Source: Terriglobus roseus (GTDB lineage Bacteria > Acidobacteriota > Terriglobia > Terriglobales > Acidobacteriaceae). Taken from it: 64,000 nucleotides of DNA. Positions 35,344 through 44,403 of this stretch are shown in pieces. The translations under genes were made by a program, and so were the position numbers. The notes under the pieces are model-generated. The model was given only the letters and a program-made list of their open reading frames with translations, did no database searches and was not told the origin of the DNA. Within the stretch, counting starts at the first letter, position 1. Every line of letters starts with the position of its first letter. The stretch is taken from positions 1,054,001-1,118,000 of the forward strand of contig NZ_FNSD01000001.1 of NCBI RefSeq assembly GCF_900105625.1. Direction: 5' to 3'.

Positions 35344-36033
35344 ATGGGCTCTTGGGGAAAGCTATTACTGCTCTGTTTATTTGTCTCAAACACCGGGAGC
35401 GTATGGGCGGCAGTCGTTTGCAACGCGGGCTTTGCGGGTGAAAATAGCGCGCAGATCCTGATGCGACTGCCGCAGGCGCTCGCCGACTGCGGCGCACCCA
35501 CTGAAGTTGTGATCTTCGTCGGCATGAATGATGCCGTGAATGAAAAGCGCTTCCTTACGCCTTTGCAGACAGCGGAAGCCGTGCAGCAAATGCTGCAGGT
35601 GATCGGCGCAGCGCACGCAAAGGCGCTGGTCGTAACCGTACATGCGCCCGACGAGGTCCGGTTGATGCAGCGGCATTCCCCTGGCGCGTTCGGGGGGTTA
35701 ACCCCGGCAGAGCGTATCGACGCGACAAATCGTGCCCTACGGAAGGCAGCGCAGCGTGGCGGTGCAGACATCGTGGATTTCCATGCTGCACTCGCGCTTG
35801 CAGGCGGGGCCTCGACCAGTCAAAGTACGGATGGCGTTCACCTCACGCAGACGGGATATCGTCTGCTGGCCAAGACCGTCGCAGCAGCTTTACCTCGGGA
35901 GGTATCCGGCAGAGTTCTGTGCCTGGGAGACAGCCTCACCTTCGGTACGGGTGTTCGAGCGGCAGGTGAACCGGACGCGGGGTCCGAAAGCTATCCACAG
36001 CAGCTGAAGGCGATACTGAACGGCGCCTTGTGA
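35344..36033 (+). CDS. secreted SGNH/GDSL-type hydrolase with circularly permuted motif order
   Basis: Probable exported esterase or deacetylase. A signal peptide (MGSWGKLLLLCLFVSNTGSV, cut near WA) is followed directly by what is normally block II (NAGFAGENS, residues 27-35). Then come block III (GMND, 60-63) and block V (DGVH with Asp163 and His166), and only at the end block I, GDSL with nucleophile Ser197 (LCLGDSLTFGTGV), running to ESYPQQLKAIL. In ordinary SGNH hydrolases GDSL lies at the N-terminus and leads into NAGxxG. Joining this protein's C-terminus to its mature N-terminus would recreate the normal order. It has 229 residues and all four catalytic blocks are intact. It ends 22 bases before the membrane regulator at 36056, so the two are probably co-transcribed. 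Confidence 0.82.
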   Translation: MGSWGKLLLLCLFVSNTGSVWAAVVCNAGFAGENSAQILMRLPQALADCGAPTEVVIFVGMNDAVNEKRFLTPLQTAEAVQQMLQVIGAAHAKALVVTVHAPDEVRLMQRHSPGAFGGLTPAERIDATNRALRKAAQRGGADIVDFHAALALAGGASTSQSTDGVHLTQTGYRLLAKTVAAALPREVSGRVLCLGDSLTFGTGVRAAGEPDAGSESYPQQLKAILNGAL

Positions 36034-36055
36034 GTGGTTTTCTCGCTCCGTTAGA

Positions 36056-37357
36056 ATGCCGCGCATGGCTGTAATGCTGGTGCCCGCCGAGACTGAGCGA
36101 GAAACAGAACCAGGTGTGAAGGAGTCGCTTGCGCGGATGCTGGCGAGTCCTCAGTTCGCTCGCGCCGAGACTCAGCGTCGCCTGCTCCACTACCTATGGG
36201 AACGCCGGCACGACGCAATCAGTGAATATGCGATTGCCACGGAGGCGCTGGGGCGCAACAGCAACTTCGATTCGAACAGTGATGCCTCGGTCCGCGTACA
36301 GATCTCTCGCCTGCGACGGAAACTGAAGGACTACTACCTCGAGACAGGCGAAGCGGAACTGCTGGCGATACCCACGGGAACGCATCAGCTCACGGTGCTT
36401 GAACGTCAACCCCTCGAAGTGCCGGTCGAAGCGAGAGTGCTTCCTCCCCTTTCCGCTTCAGACTGGGTGCGTGCGCGTGTACTACCGTTGCTGGTCTGCC
36501 TGTGTCTCGTGCTGGCGGTCGCCCTCGGAACGACTTCGATCTTCCTTGTCCGGCAGATTCGAAAGTCACATGCGCTGGCGGCGCAGGCGCCGGCGACCCC
36601 AAATGCGTTCTGGCTGAGCTTCCTTGCTGGCGATGCGCCGATTCGGATCGTGCTGCCCACACCGGTGTTCTTCAACTTCAAGAACTATCCGTCGCTAAGA
36701 CTGCGCTCCACCGAGGTCAACGATTTCGGTGCGGCGGCGCAGAATCCGGAACTGAAGGCAGTCATCGCGAAGATGGGTCCGGTCGGACTCGAACAGTCTT
36801 ATACCGTAACCTGGGACACACTCGCGGCGATCCAAATCGCACGATACCTGGACCGCATCGGCGAAGGCAAGCGAGTGTCGTTTCAAGTGACACGGGACTC
36901 CTCGCTGCTGTCGCTGGAACAGGCCAACGTGATCGTGCTGGGCACCGACCACACACTGCAGCCCATGCACGAATACATGGAGAGCATGAATTTCACGCTG
37001 ATTCCAGGCGAAGAGCGTGTCCTGAACGCACGGCCTGAGGGAAACGAACCCAAGGCCTACGTACGCCAATTACAAGGTGAGGAGAGGCATATCGAACCCT
37101 CAATCATTGCGGTCATGCCGGGGCGAGCGCCGGGCCTGAAGGTACTGATGCTGGAGTCTCGCGATACCTCCGGCATGGTCTCCCTGCTGGCTTCGAACGC
37201 CGGTTCGCACGCCGTTGAAGAAATGTGGCGGGCACATGGCTCCCCGCAGTTCTTCGAAATGGTTGTGATGACCGAAATGGAAGTCCATACGCCGCTGCGT
37301 AGCTGGCCCGTCACCATGCACGCATATACCAAGGTGGCTCCCTCAAAGACCCTGTAA
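36056..37357 (+). CDS. membrane-anchored winged-helix regulator A
   Basis: A one-component transmembrane regulator with topology like CadC/ToxR. Residues about 22-115 form the cytoplasmic DNA-binding-like domain (ARMLASPQFARAETQRRLLH; YAIATEALGRNSNFDSNSD; VRVQISRLRRKLKDYY; LLAIPTGTHQLTV). One membrane helix spans 142-165. The C-terminal part (about 175-433) is extracytoplasmic and unassigned, with NVIVLGTDHTL near the middle. It shares layout and motifs with two other proteins here (44404-45762 and 59929-61155). It is preceded closely by the SGNH hydrolase and followed by a FAD oxidoreductase and receptor 4, which it may control. The start codon is uncertain (ATG at 36056, 36065 or 36074); no strong ribosome site is seen. 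Confidence 0.75.
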   Translation: MPRMAVMLVPAETERETEPGVKESLARMLASPQFARAETQRRLLHYLWERRHDAISEYAIATEALGRNSNFDSNSDASVRVQISRLRRKLKDYYLETGEAELLAIPTGTHQLTVLERQPLEVPVEARVLPPLSASDWVRARVLPLLVCLCLVLAVALGTTSIFLVRQIRKSHALAAQAPATPNAFWLSFLAGDAPIRIVLPTPVFFNFKNYPSLRLRSTEVNDFGAAAQNPELKAVIAKMGPVGLEQSYTVTWDTLAAIQIARYLDRIGEGKRVSFQVTRDSSLLSLEQANVIVLGTDHTLQPMHEYMESMNFTLIPGEERVLNARPEGNEPKAYVRQLQGEERHIEPSIIAVMPGRAPGLKVLMLESRDTSGMVSLLASNAGSHAVEEMWRAHGSPQFFEMVVMTEMEVHTPLRSWPVTMHAYTKVAPSKTL

Positions 37358-37374
37358 CGGGCCGTAACATACGG
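37351..37374 (+). promoter_or_regulatory. GTAAC direct repeat ahead of the FAD oxidoreductase
   Basis: GTAAC occurs at 37354-37358 (overlapping the stop of regulator A) and 37364-37368, ten bases apart. The second copy lies in a small perfect inverted repeat CCGTA/TACGG (37362-37374). Similar spacing is seen ahead of receptor 4 and the 59749 operon. It is a candidate binding site for regulator A. Confidence 0.35.
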
Positions 37375-37419
37375 CTGGAAACTGTTCTGCCGGGGTGAGT
37401 CCATGGCAGCATCGGGCTC

Positions 37420-39054
37420 ATGATGCGATCTCTGCGCTTCCTCCTGGTCCCAGCCCTCTTCGCCGCAGCTACACCAGCCTTAACAGCCGCTCCACGACCA
37501 ACCTCAGCAGACCTCGTGGTCTACGGCGGCACTGCCTCCGGTGTCATGACGGCGTACTCCGCCGCGAAGCAAGGTCTCCGCGTCGTCCTGCTTGAGCCGA
37601 CAGGCCACCTGGGTGGCATGGTCACCGGGGGCCTCTCCGCAACGGACTACGCATACTTCGGCATCATCGGCGGGTACACCCGCGAGTTCTATCGCCAGGC
37701 AGCCGAGCACTATGGCACGCATGATCTGCTTCACCCGACAGACTGGCTCTCGGAGCCGAAGGTCGGCGAAGCCATCTTCAACGCATGGCTCAAGACCGCC
37801 AATGTCGAGGTCCATCTCAACGAGCGCCTCAAGGAGAAAGGTGGCGTAGAAATGAGCGGAAAGCAGTTGACCGCCCTGGTCACCGAGGACGGCAAGCACT
37901 GGACTGGCAAGGTCTTTGCAGATTGCAGCTATGAGGGTGATGTGATGTCCTCCGCCCACGTGAGTTACACGGTAGGGCGCGAAGGCATGGATGCTTTCGG
38001 CGAAAGTCTTGCCGGCGTTCGTCCTGAAACGCCAAAGCACCAGTTTCTCTTCCCCACCAATGTCTACGACGATCAGCACAAGCTGCTACCAGAGGTCGAC
38101 CCCGGCCCGCTGAAAGCCGGTGGCAGCGCGGACAAGAAGGTGCAGGCCTATAACTTCCGCCTGATCCTTACGGATGACAGCGCGAACAGGATGCCGTGGA
38201 CCAAGCCCACAGGCTATGACGCCGCGCGCTTCGCGCTTCTGGCTCGCTACCTGAAAGACTATAAGGCGCACACCGGCCACGATCCGGTACTTCGCACGGT
38301 GACGAACCCCGTCTGCTTTGCCAACCACAAGTGCGATTTCAATAACAACGGAGCCTTCTCCACCGACTACCTGGGCAAGAGCTGGTCGTACCCCGATGCC
38401 AGCTACGCCGAACGCAGACGCATCTGGAACGACCACGTGCTCTATACGCAGTCGTTTTTCTACTTCCTGGCGACGGACCCGTCCGTGCCACAGTCCCTGC
38501 GGGACGACGCCAATAAGTGGGGCCGCGCGAAGGATGAGTTCACTGACACGGACGGATGGCCGCGTCAGCTCTACATCCGCGAGGGTCGTCGTATGACGGG
38601 TGCCTACATCATGCGCCAGGCCGATCTACAGACGGAGCGCACGAAGCCCGACTCGATTGCCATGGGGTCATACAACAGCGACTCGCACAACGTACAGCGT
38701 GTCGCCATGCCCGACGGCACCGCCTTCAACGAAGGGGATGTCCAGGTGGCGGTGCAGCCCTATGAGATCAGCTTCCGGGCCATTCTGCCAAGACCCGGCG
38801 AGGCGACAAACCTGCTTGTCCCAGTGTGTCTTTCGGCCTCACACGTTGCTTACTCCTCGGTCCGCATGGAGCCGCAGTACATGATGATTGGCCAGGCCGC
38901 GGGCGTCGCCGCTTCTTTGGCGATCAAGGGCAAGGAACCAGTGCAGCAGGTTCCTATCGATCAATTACAGGCAATTCTGAGGCGCGATAAGTCCATCCTC
39001 CATCTGGACCAGCAGGAGCCGCACGCCGTCTCGCGCATCCATCCCGAGCCGTAA
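37420..39054 (+). CDS. secreted FAD-dependent oxidoreductase
   Basis: A 544-residue exported flavoprotein of the FAD_oxidored type often found in polysaccharide-use loci. The signal peptide (residues 1-24, ending LTAAP) is followed by a Rossmann dinucleotide-binding start (DLVVYGGTASGVMTAYSAAK, GGTASG at 36-41) and EPTGHLGGMVTGGLS. A second FAD contact, FADCSYEGDV, follows near residue 170, and C-terminal IGQAAGVAASLA near 495-505. The substrate is not evident. It lies between regulator A and receptor 4 on the same strand, 63 bases after the former, so it probably belongs to the same module. The ATG at 37420 or the next codon is the start. Confidence 0.86.
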   Translation: MMRSLRFLLVPALFAAATPALTAAPRPTSADLVVYGGTASGVMTAYSAAKQGLRVVLLEPTGHLGGMVTGGLSATDYAYFGIIGGYTREFYRQAAEHYGTHDLLHPTDWLSEPKVGEAIFNAWLKTANVEVHLNERLKEKGGVEMSGKQLTALVTEDGKHWTGKVFADCSYEGDVMSSAHVSYTVGREGMDAFGESLAGVRPETPKHQFLFPTNVYDDQHKLLPEVDPGPLKAGGSADKKVQAYNFRLILTDDSANRMPWTKPTGYDAARFALLARYLKDYKAHTGHDPVLRTVTNPVCFANHKCDFNNNGAFSTDYLGKSWSYPDASYAERRRIWNDHVLYTQSFFYFLATDPSVPQSLRDDANKWGRAKDEFTDTDGWPRQLYIREGRRMTGAYIMRQADLQTERTKPDSIAMGSYNSDSHNVQRVAMPDGTAFNEGDVQVAVQPYEISFRAILPRPGEATNLLVPVCLSASHVAYSSVRMEPQYMMIGQAAGVAASLAIKGKEPVQQVPIDQLQAILRRDKSILHLDQQEPHAVSRIHPEP

Positions 39055-39070
39055 GTCATTCATTTCTTTG

Positions 39071-39115
39071 ACCGGTAACGTAACGTAACAGCTTGGAACT
39101 GGACTACCGTAGACT
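39071..39115 (+). promoter_or_regulatory. triple GTAAC repeat and weak -10 ahead of receptor 4
   Basis: Three head-to-tail GTAAC copies lie at 39075-39089, preceded by CCG. The 11-mer CCGGTAACGTA (39072-39082) recurs exactly at 59871-59881. A TAGACT resembling a -10 element lies at 39110-39115, with no good -35 between. That arrangement suits an activator-dependent promoter for receptor 4. Regulator A is the obvious candidate activator; this is inference. Confidence 0.45.
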
Positions 39116-39191
39116 CACCCCGCACACTCGCCTGTCGAAAGCCGGAAGTGTTCCCATCCGTTACGAACGCTTCCGGCTCTTTGAGGCCACC

Positions 39192-42100
39192 ATGAACCAT
39201 TTTGCAGTCCGCAGATCTTTCCGACACCTATTTCTCTGCTTGACCATGCTCCTGGCCGCTCTTCCGCGCGGCAGTGCACAGGTCGCCAACGGATCCATCA
39301 CGGGCCGGCTGACCGACAGCACCACAGCCGTGGTACCAGACGCAGACGTGACCCTCACGAGGACGGAGACTGGCCTCGTTCTCCATGGCAAGGCCAACGG
39401 CGATGGCATCTACACCTTCCCCGGTCTGCAGACCGGAACCTACCGCGTCACGGTCGCGCAGGCAGGCTTTAAGAAGGCCGAATCCACTGTGACGCTCGCC
39501 GTCGGCCAGGCCGCCCAGATCGACCTGACACTCGCAATTGGCAGCAGTACCGAAACGGTGACCGTGCAGGCCGCGGCAGGCGAGCAGCTCAACACTGACA
39601 ACTCGACGCTGAGCTACACGGTAGGCGCCCGCCAGGTCAGCGAGCTTCCCCTCAACGGCCGCAACCCCTACGCGCTGGCGCAACTGAGCCCGGGCATCAA
39701 TCCCGGCGGCAGCTTCGGTACCGGTGTCAGCACAACACGCGGAGCACTGGTCGCCGCAGCTACGAACAACTTCTCATCGAACGGCGGTGTGTCCGGCAAC
39801 AACGAGATTCTGATCGACGGCATCTCGGTCACACTCTGCTGCCAGGGCCAGCCAGCCCTGACGCCCAGCGCGGAAGTCGTCGATCAATTCAAGGTCATCA
39901 CTTCAAACCCCGGTGCGCAGTTTGGCCGGTCCAGCGGCGGCTTCCTGAACATCGTGACGAAGAGCGGCGCAAATCGGATTCACGGAACCCTGTATGACTT
40001 CCTTCGCAACGACAAGCTGGACGCTGCGAATTTCTTCCAGAAGCGCTCCGGCATCTATCCGCTTGCCAATCATGCGGACTTCCGATTCCCGCATCGTTAT
40101 AACCAGTTCGGAGGCTTCGTCAGCGGCCCCGTCTTCATCCCGAAAATCTACAACGGCAAGGACAAGACCTTCTTCACCTTCGGGTATGAAGGCCAGCGGA
40201 ATCTTACGTACGCTGCGCAGATCCTTACTGTGCCGACCGCGCTGATGCGCAAAGGTATCTTCACGGAGAACGGCGCCAACCTGGTCTATGACCCGTACAG
40301 CACCACGCAGGTGGGCAACAACTACAACCGCACACCGCTGCCCGCAGGCTGTAACGCCAACGGCTGCTTTGGCACGGGCCAGGGCGTGACCACGCTGAAC
40401 CCTCTCGCGGTAAAGCTGCTATCGCTCTATCCTCTGCCGAACGGTCCGGGACTGACGAACAATTACACTTTTGCGCAGCCAACCTCGGATGTGGACGACC
40501 AGTACAACTTCCGCATCGACCATAACTTCTCCGCGGCAAATCGCATGTTTCTCCGCGGCACTCGCGGCACGAACTCGCACAATGAAAACGACCTGCTCAA
40601 CGGCGCGTTCAGCGGAACGAACAGCATTCACCAGGTTATCTCCGGCTACCTGTTCGCTGCCAGTGATAGCTGGACCATTTCGCCTTCCATGCTGCTGCAG
40701 GTTACCTACGGCTTTGCTGCGCAACGGAACATCCAGCTGCCTGGCAACTACACTGTCCCCGCAGGCACGTTTGGCTTCTCCTCCAACTTCCAATCGGAAC
40801 AACAGACCACAGGCACGCCGGTCGTCAGCGTCAGCGGCTTTCAGCAGATCGGCAATGCCACAAACTCGAATCAGTGGAGCCATTACACGCACAGCCTTGT
40901 GCCGTTCCTGGTGTGGCAACTTGGAAAACACAGCATGACGATCGGCTATGAAGGCCGCCTGATCAACGAGATGGAACAGGGCTACGGAAATCCCCTGGGC
41001 AACCTGACGTTTGACTCCACGCTGACGCGCGGTGCGAATGCTGCAAACGGTGTCTCGGGCAACCCGGCACAGTTCGATACGATTGCCGCGCTGCTCCTGG
41101 GCGTGCCGACAAACACTACGCTGCAGCGGCAGGCGACGCTTGCGTTGCAGCAGTGGTATCACGCGATCTACGCGCAGGATGACTGGCGCATTCGCAACAA
41201 CCTCACGCTGAACCTTGGTCTACGCTACGACCGCGATCAGGCGTTCACAGACCGTCACAATGCGTGGGCGGCGCTGAACCTGCAAGCTGCCAATCCGTTG
41301 TCTACAACGGCGCTACCCTTCACCGGCGGTGCGCAGTACGTCGGAGCCAACGGCAATCCCCGCAACTTCTGGAATAACTACAACAAGTTCGGGCCGCGCA
41401 TCGGCTTTGCCTATACTCCGAATCCCACGACCGTTGTGCGCGGAGGTTTCGACGTGCTGTATCTGCCGTCGACGCAGCGCATCTACGGTGGCACCGCAAT
41501 TGGCTACTCGCAGACCACGCAGCAGACCTACACCTACACACAGCGTCCCACCACGCTGATCGACAATCCTCTGCCCTCGGGCGTCCTTCTGCCCGCAGGT
41601 TCTGCGGCAGGCGTGCAGGTCGGCACCGGCAGCAGCGTCTCCGGCCTGCTCTACAAGAACCCGCAGCCGTACTACTCTCAGTGGAACATCGGTGTCGAGC
41701 AGCAGATCAACAGCGGTATCGTGCTGCACCTGAACTATGCCGGCAGCAAGGGAACACACCTGCCCATCGGCTATCGACCGAACGATCTGCAGCCGCGCTA
41801 TTGGGGTGCTGTTGGCGATCCCGGTAATGCGCAGTCGGCCTACCTTACCGCGCTTGTTCCGAACCCGCTCTTCGGTCAACCGGGCGTGAGTGGGACATTG
41901 GCAACGCCGACCGTGCAGCGGCAGCAGTTGCTCGCGGCCTACCCGCAGTACGGCCCAAACACCGGGCTGTCCAACGGTTCGCTCAACGTCCTACAGGACG
42001 ACATCGCATCGTCCACCTATCATGCCTTCCAGGCCTTCGTGACGATGCGTACGTCGAACCTGTCCGCCATCGTCAGCTACACCTGGTCTAAGCTGCTTGG

Positions 42101-42779
42101 TAACACGACGGATATCACCACCGGTGGCTTCAATGCCAATGGCCAACCAGGCGTGCAGAACTTCTACCGCTATGACCTTGAGCGCTCCGTGCAGCCCACG
42201 GACATCCCGCAACGCATCGTCGGCAACCTGAACTACACACTCCCCTTCGGCCATGGTCAGAAGTTTGGCGCCAACCTTCCCGGATGGGCCAACCAGGCTG
42301 TTGGTGGATGGAAGTTAAACTTCATAGGTTTCATTCAAAGCGGATACGCGCTGGGCATTACGCAAACAGGTGGTGCGGCGTACTCAGGCGGTCGGCCAAG
42401 CTTCGTCCCTGGTATCAATCCGCTGACATCGGGTGGCATTCACCAGAGACTCGGCGGCGGAGCAGCCTTGGGACAGACGCAGGGCTTCTTCAATCCGGCC
42501 GCATTCCGACTGTCGCAGGCATTTGAACTCGGCAACGTGCCGCGCTCCTCCGGCCTGATGCGCGGACCACGCGGCTTCCAGGACGACATCTCGGCGATCA
42601 AGGATTTCCCAATCCACGATACGGTTGCACTGCAGTTCCGGCTGGAAGCCTTCAATCTACTGAACCGCGTGCAGTTTGGTCTGCCAAACCAGCAATTCAA
42701 CTCCGCGACATTCGGACAGATTACTTCCCAGTACAACTTGCCTCGTAACGTGCAGGTTGCACTGAAACTGAACTTTTAG
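39192..42779 (+). CDS. Oar-like TonB-dependent receptor 4
   Basis: A 1,195-residue outer-membrane receptor. The ATG at 39192 has GAGG eight bases upstream; the frame is open to 39093, but those codons are not protein-like. The signal peptide ends near PRGSAQ. The regulatory-like domain (GSITGRLTDSTTAVVPDADV; LQTGTYRVTVAQAGF) precedes a plug with LPLNGRNPYALAQLSPGI, the Cys-containing ISVTLCCQGQPAL, and QFKVITSNPGAQFGRSSGG. The barrel ends VQVALKLNF. A terminator follows at once. It is the last gene of a module with the SGNH hydrolase, regulator A and the FAD oxidoreductase. Confidence 0.93.
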   Translation: MNHFAVRRSFRHLFLCLTMLLAALPRGSAQVANGSITGRLTDSTTAVVPDADVTLTRTETGLVLHGKANGDGIYTFPGLQTGTYRVTVAQAGFKKAESTVTLAVGQAAQIDLTLAIGSSTETVTVQAAAGEQLNTDNSTLSYTVGARQVSELPLNGRNPYALAQLSPGINPGGSFGTGVSTTRGALVAAATNNFSSNGGVSGNNEILIDGISVTLCCQGQPALTPSAEVVDQFKVITSNPGAQFGRSSGGFLNIVTKSGANRIHGTLYDFLRNDKLDAANFFQKRSGIYPLANHADFRFPHRYNQFGGFVSGPVFIPKIYNGKDKTFFTFGYEGQRNLTYAAQILTVPTALMRKGIFTENGANLVYDPYSTTQVGNNYNRTPLPAGCNANGCFGTGQGVTTLNPLAVKLLSLYPLPNGPGLTNNYTFAQPTSDVDDQYNFRIDHNFSAANRMFLRGTRGTNSHNENDLLNGAFSGTNSIHQVISGYLFAASDSWTISPSMLLQVTYGFAAQRNIQLPGNYTVPAGTFGFSSNFQSEQQTTGTPVVSVSGFQQIGNATNSNQWSHYTHSLVPFLVWQLGKHSMTIGYEGRLINEMEQGYGNPLGNLTFDSTLTRGANAANGVSGNPAQFDTIAALLLGVPTNTTLQRQATLALQQWYHAIYAQDDWRIRNNLTLNLGLRYDRDQAFTDRHNAWAALNLQAANPLSTTALPFTGGAQYVGANGNPRNFWNNYNKFGPRIGFAYTPNPTTVVRGGFDVLYLPSTQRIYGGTAIGYSQTTQQTYTYTQRPTTLIDNPLPSGVLLPAGSAAGVQVGTGSSVSGLLYKNPQPYYSQWNIGVEQQINSGIVLHLNYAGSKGTHLPIGYRPNDLQPRYWGAVGDPGNAQSAYLTALVPNPLFGQPGVSGTLATPTVQRQQLLAAYPQYGPNTGLSNGSLNVLQDDIASSTYHAFQAFVTMRTSNLSAIVSYTWSKLLGNTTDITTGGFNANGQPGVQNFYRYDLERSVQPTDIPQRIVGNLNYTLPFGHGQKFGANLPGWANQAVGGWKLNFIGFIQSGYALGITQTGGAAYSGGRPSFVPGINPLTSGGIHQRLGGGAALGQTQGFFNPAAFRLSQAFELGNVPRSSGLMRGPRGFQDDISAIKDFPIHDTVALQFRLEAFNLLNRVQFGLPNQQFNSATFGQITSQYNLPRNVQVALKLNF

Positions 42780-42805
42780 AGAGGTCGCTAAAGACCGTGC
42801 AAAAC

Positions 42806-42832
42806 CGAGCGGGCTAGACCTGCTCGCGTTTT
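42806..42832 (+). terminator. intrinsic terminator of receptor 4
   Basis: CGAGCGGG (42806-42813) pairs with CCTGCTCG (42819-42826) with a five-base loop and one G-T pair, followed by CGTTTTC. It lies 27 bases after the receptor stop codon. Confidence 0.75.
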
Positions 42833-42897
42833 CACATGTGAGAGAGTAGCCCGTTGATTCAGGGAGTCCGCGTGCATCCGCGTTAGAGAACATTTTC

Positions 42898-44109
42898 TTA
42901 CGAACGAAAAAACACCCTGCGCACCGCATCAAGATAAGCTGCGCCGTTTTGCGTGTCCGGCTCAAGATAGCTGCCTTCGGTCCATTCGTTCCACGAATTG
43001 AGCGTGATCAACCGCTTCCCTTCAGGCAGCTTCGACATTGCAAACTCCTTTGCAGAACGCAACGACTCCTCAAAGTCCCGCGGCGTATTGTTAACGACCA
43101 CCGACGTGAATGGATACCCGCTCACGCGAAAGTTGTCCGTCTGGCATGTGCGTGGCGATGCATCCCAGCCCACCGTGACGTTCGGGAAGTATGGGCAGCC
43201 CAACTCCGCCGCGGCGTGATCTCGGTACCTTTCGTACTGCTGCCGCACGTCCGCATACTCTGTCGTCAACTTACTCGCAAGCTGTGCATGATGAATCCAC
43301 ACGTAGGACGTTGTGCTGTCCACATGCAACTGTTTCAGCAATTCGGGCAGGTTCTTCACGTCCGCTTCGCCGGGCAATAGCTTCACGCCCCACGTCACTG
43401 CATTTATGTGGACACCCTGGAAGCCTGCCGCTATCGCCTTCTGCCGTAGCACATCCAGCGAGGCTGCCGCCTGCGACACGCCTCCCATCCCCTGGACGAA
43501 ACGAAACATCTCATAGAGTGAGAAGTAAGGTTTGCCGCCGATCTTCAAATATGAAGGGTGCCGGAACAACTCCACCACTCGATCACACATTGCATCGAAT
43601 GCTTTCCGCGACACGCCACCGTGATACTGCACATCTCCAGAGCTATCCAGCTTCGCAGGATGCAGATCGATCCAATCATGGTTCGCCCACATCAGTGCAA
43701 ACTTCACATCCTGAGCGTTCTCTGCTTTCAGGTACCCTTCGTCCAGCGCTCGGTTGAGAAACGGCCCGTCCTCATACCAATACCAATCGAAGATCAGCGC
43801 ATCCACACCGTGATCCTTCGCCGCAGCAATCTTCTTCTTGAAGACCTCCGGCGCCGCCTCGTCGCCGTAACCCCACACTGGCACCTTCGGTTGATGGTGC
43901 CCCGGAAACTTCGGCTGTGCCGCCTTCACCAGGTTCCATTCCGTCCATCCCGCGCCGTGTGCCTTCTCATTTCGTGGATCGACATGAAAGTTGCCAAAGT
44001 AATACGCTGCAACGACGATGTCATCGTCTGGCCTCGGCGCCAGTCCTGAAGCGCTCCCTGCGTTCAGCAATACCGCACCGGCTCCGACGATAAAATCACG
44101 GCGATCCAT
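42898..44109 (-). CDS. exported GH99-like (WbsX-type) protein
   Basis: A 403-residue protein. The ATG at 44109 has AGGAGA six bases upstream; an open frame continues upstream but is not protein-like. The N-terminus MDRRDFIVGAGAVLLNAG looks like a Tat signal. The body matches the GH99-like/WbsX fold: VVAAYYFGNFHVDP, GAGWTEWNLVKAAQPKFPGH, DHGVDALIFDWYWYEDGPFL, FALMWANHDW, and the C-terminal NSWNEWTEGSYLEPD. Family members act on or near mannose- or rhamnose-containing glycans; activity here is unproven. It is divergent from regulator B across about 300 bases, which suggests control by it. Confidence 0.8.
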   Translation of the reverse strand: MDRRDFIVGAGAVLLNAGSASGLAPRPDDDIVVAAYYFGNFHVDPRNEKAHGAGWTEWNLVKAAQPKFPGHHQPKVPVWGYGDEAAPEVFKKKIAAAKDHGVDALIFDWYWYEDGPFLNRALDEGYLKAENAQDVKFALMWANHDWIDLHPAKLDSSGDVQYHGGVSRKAFDAMCDRVVELFRHPSYLKIGGKPYFSLYEMFRFVQGMGGVSQAAASLDVLRQKAIAAGFQGVHINAVTWGVKLLPGEADVKNLPELLKQLHVDSTTSYVWIHHAQLASKLTTEYADVRQQYERYRDHAAAELGCPYFPNVTVGWDASPRTCQTDNFRVSGYPFTSVVVNNTPRDFEESLRSAKEFAMSKLPEGKRLITLNSWNEWTEGSYLEPDTQNGAAYLDAVRRVFFRS

Positions 44110-44403
44110 AGTTCTCCTGACTTCGTTCTCAACTTTCTCCGGAGCACCCTTGGCCCGTGAATCCGTTGCTGCGATTCCTACAAAACCAATGACCTCCGAC
44201 CGGGCGGCAACCAGAGGCTGCGAGACGGACGTCGGCGTGACAGAGCGAATGCCATTCCATCCTCGTCTCGCCGCCGCACGTGCTGTCAATGTCCAGCAGG
44301 AACGGTGCAGGTGCGGTGCGGTATCATTGCTCCTCTAAGAAGGCTTCCGCGTCTTGTGGTCGCGCGAATGCGTCGTTCCAGGGACGGGAACTTGAGGTGT
44401 GCA

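Noticed and set aside
37420-39054. FAD protein considered as a succinate dehydrogenase/fumarate reductase flavoprotein
   Set aside because: The dinucleotide-binding start and LGGMVTGG motif fit the exported FAD_oxidored group better, and it has a signal peptide and no partner subunits.
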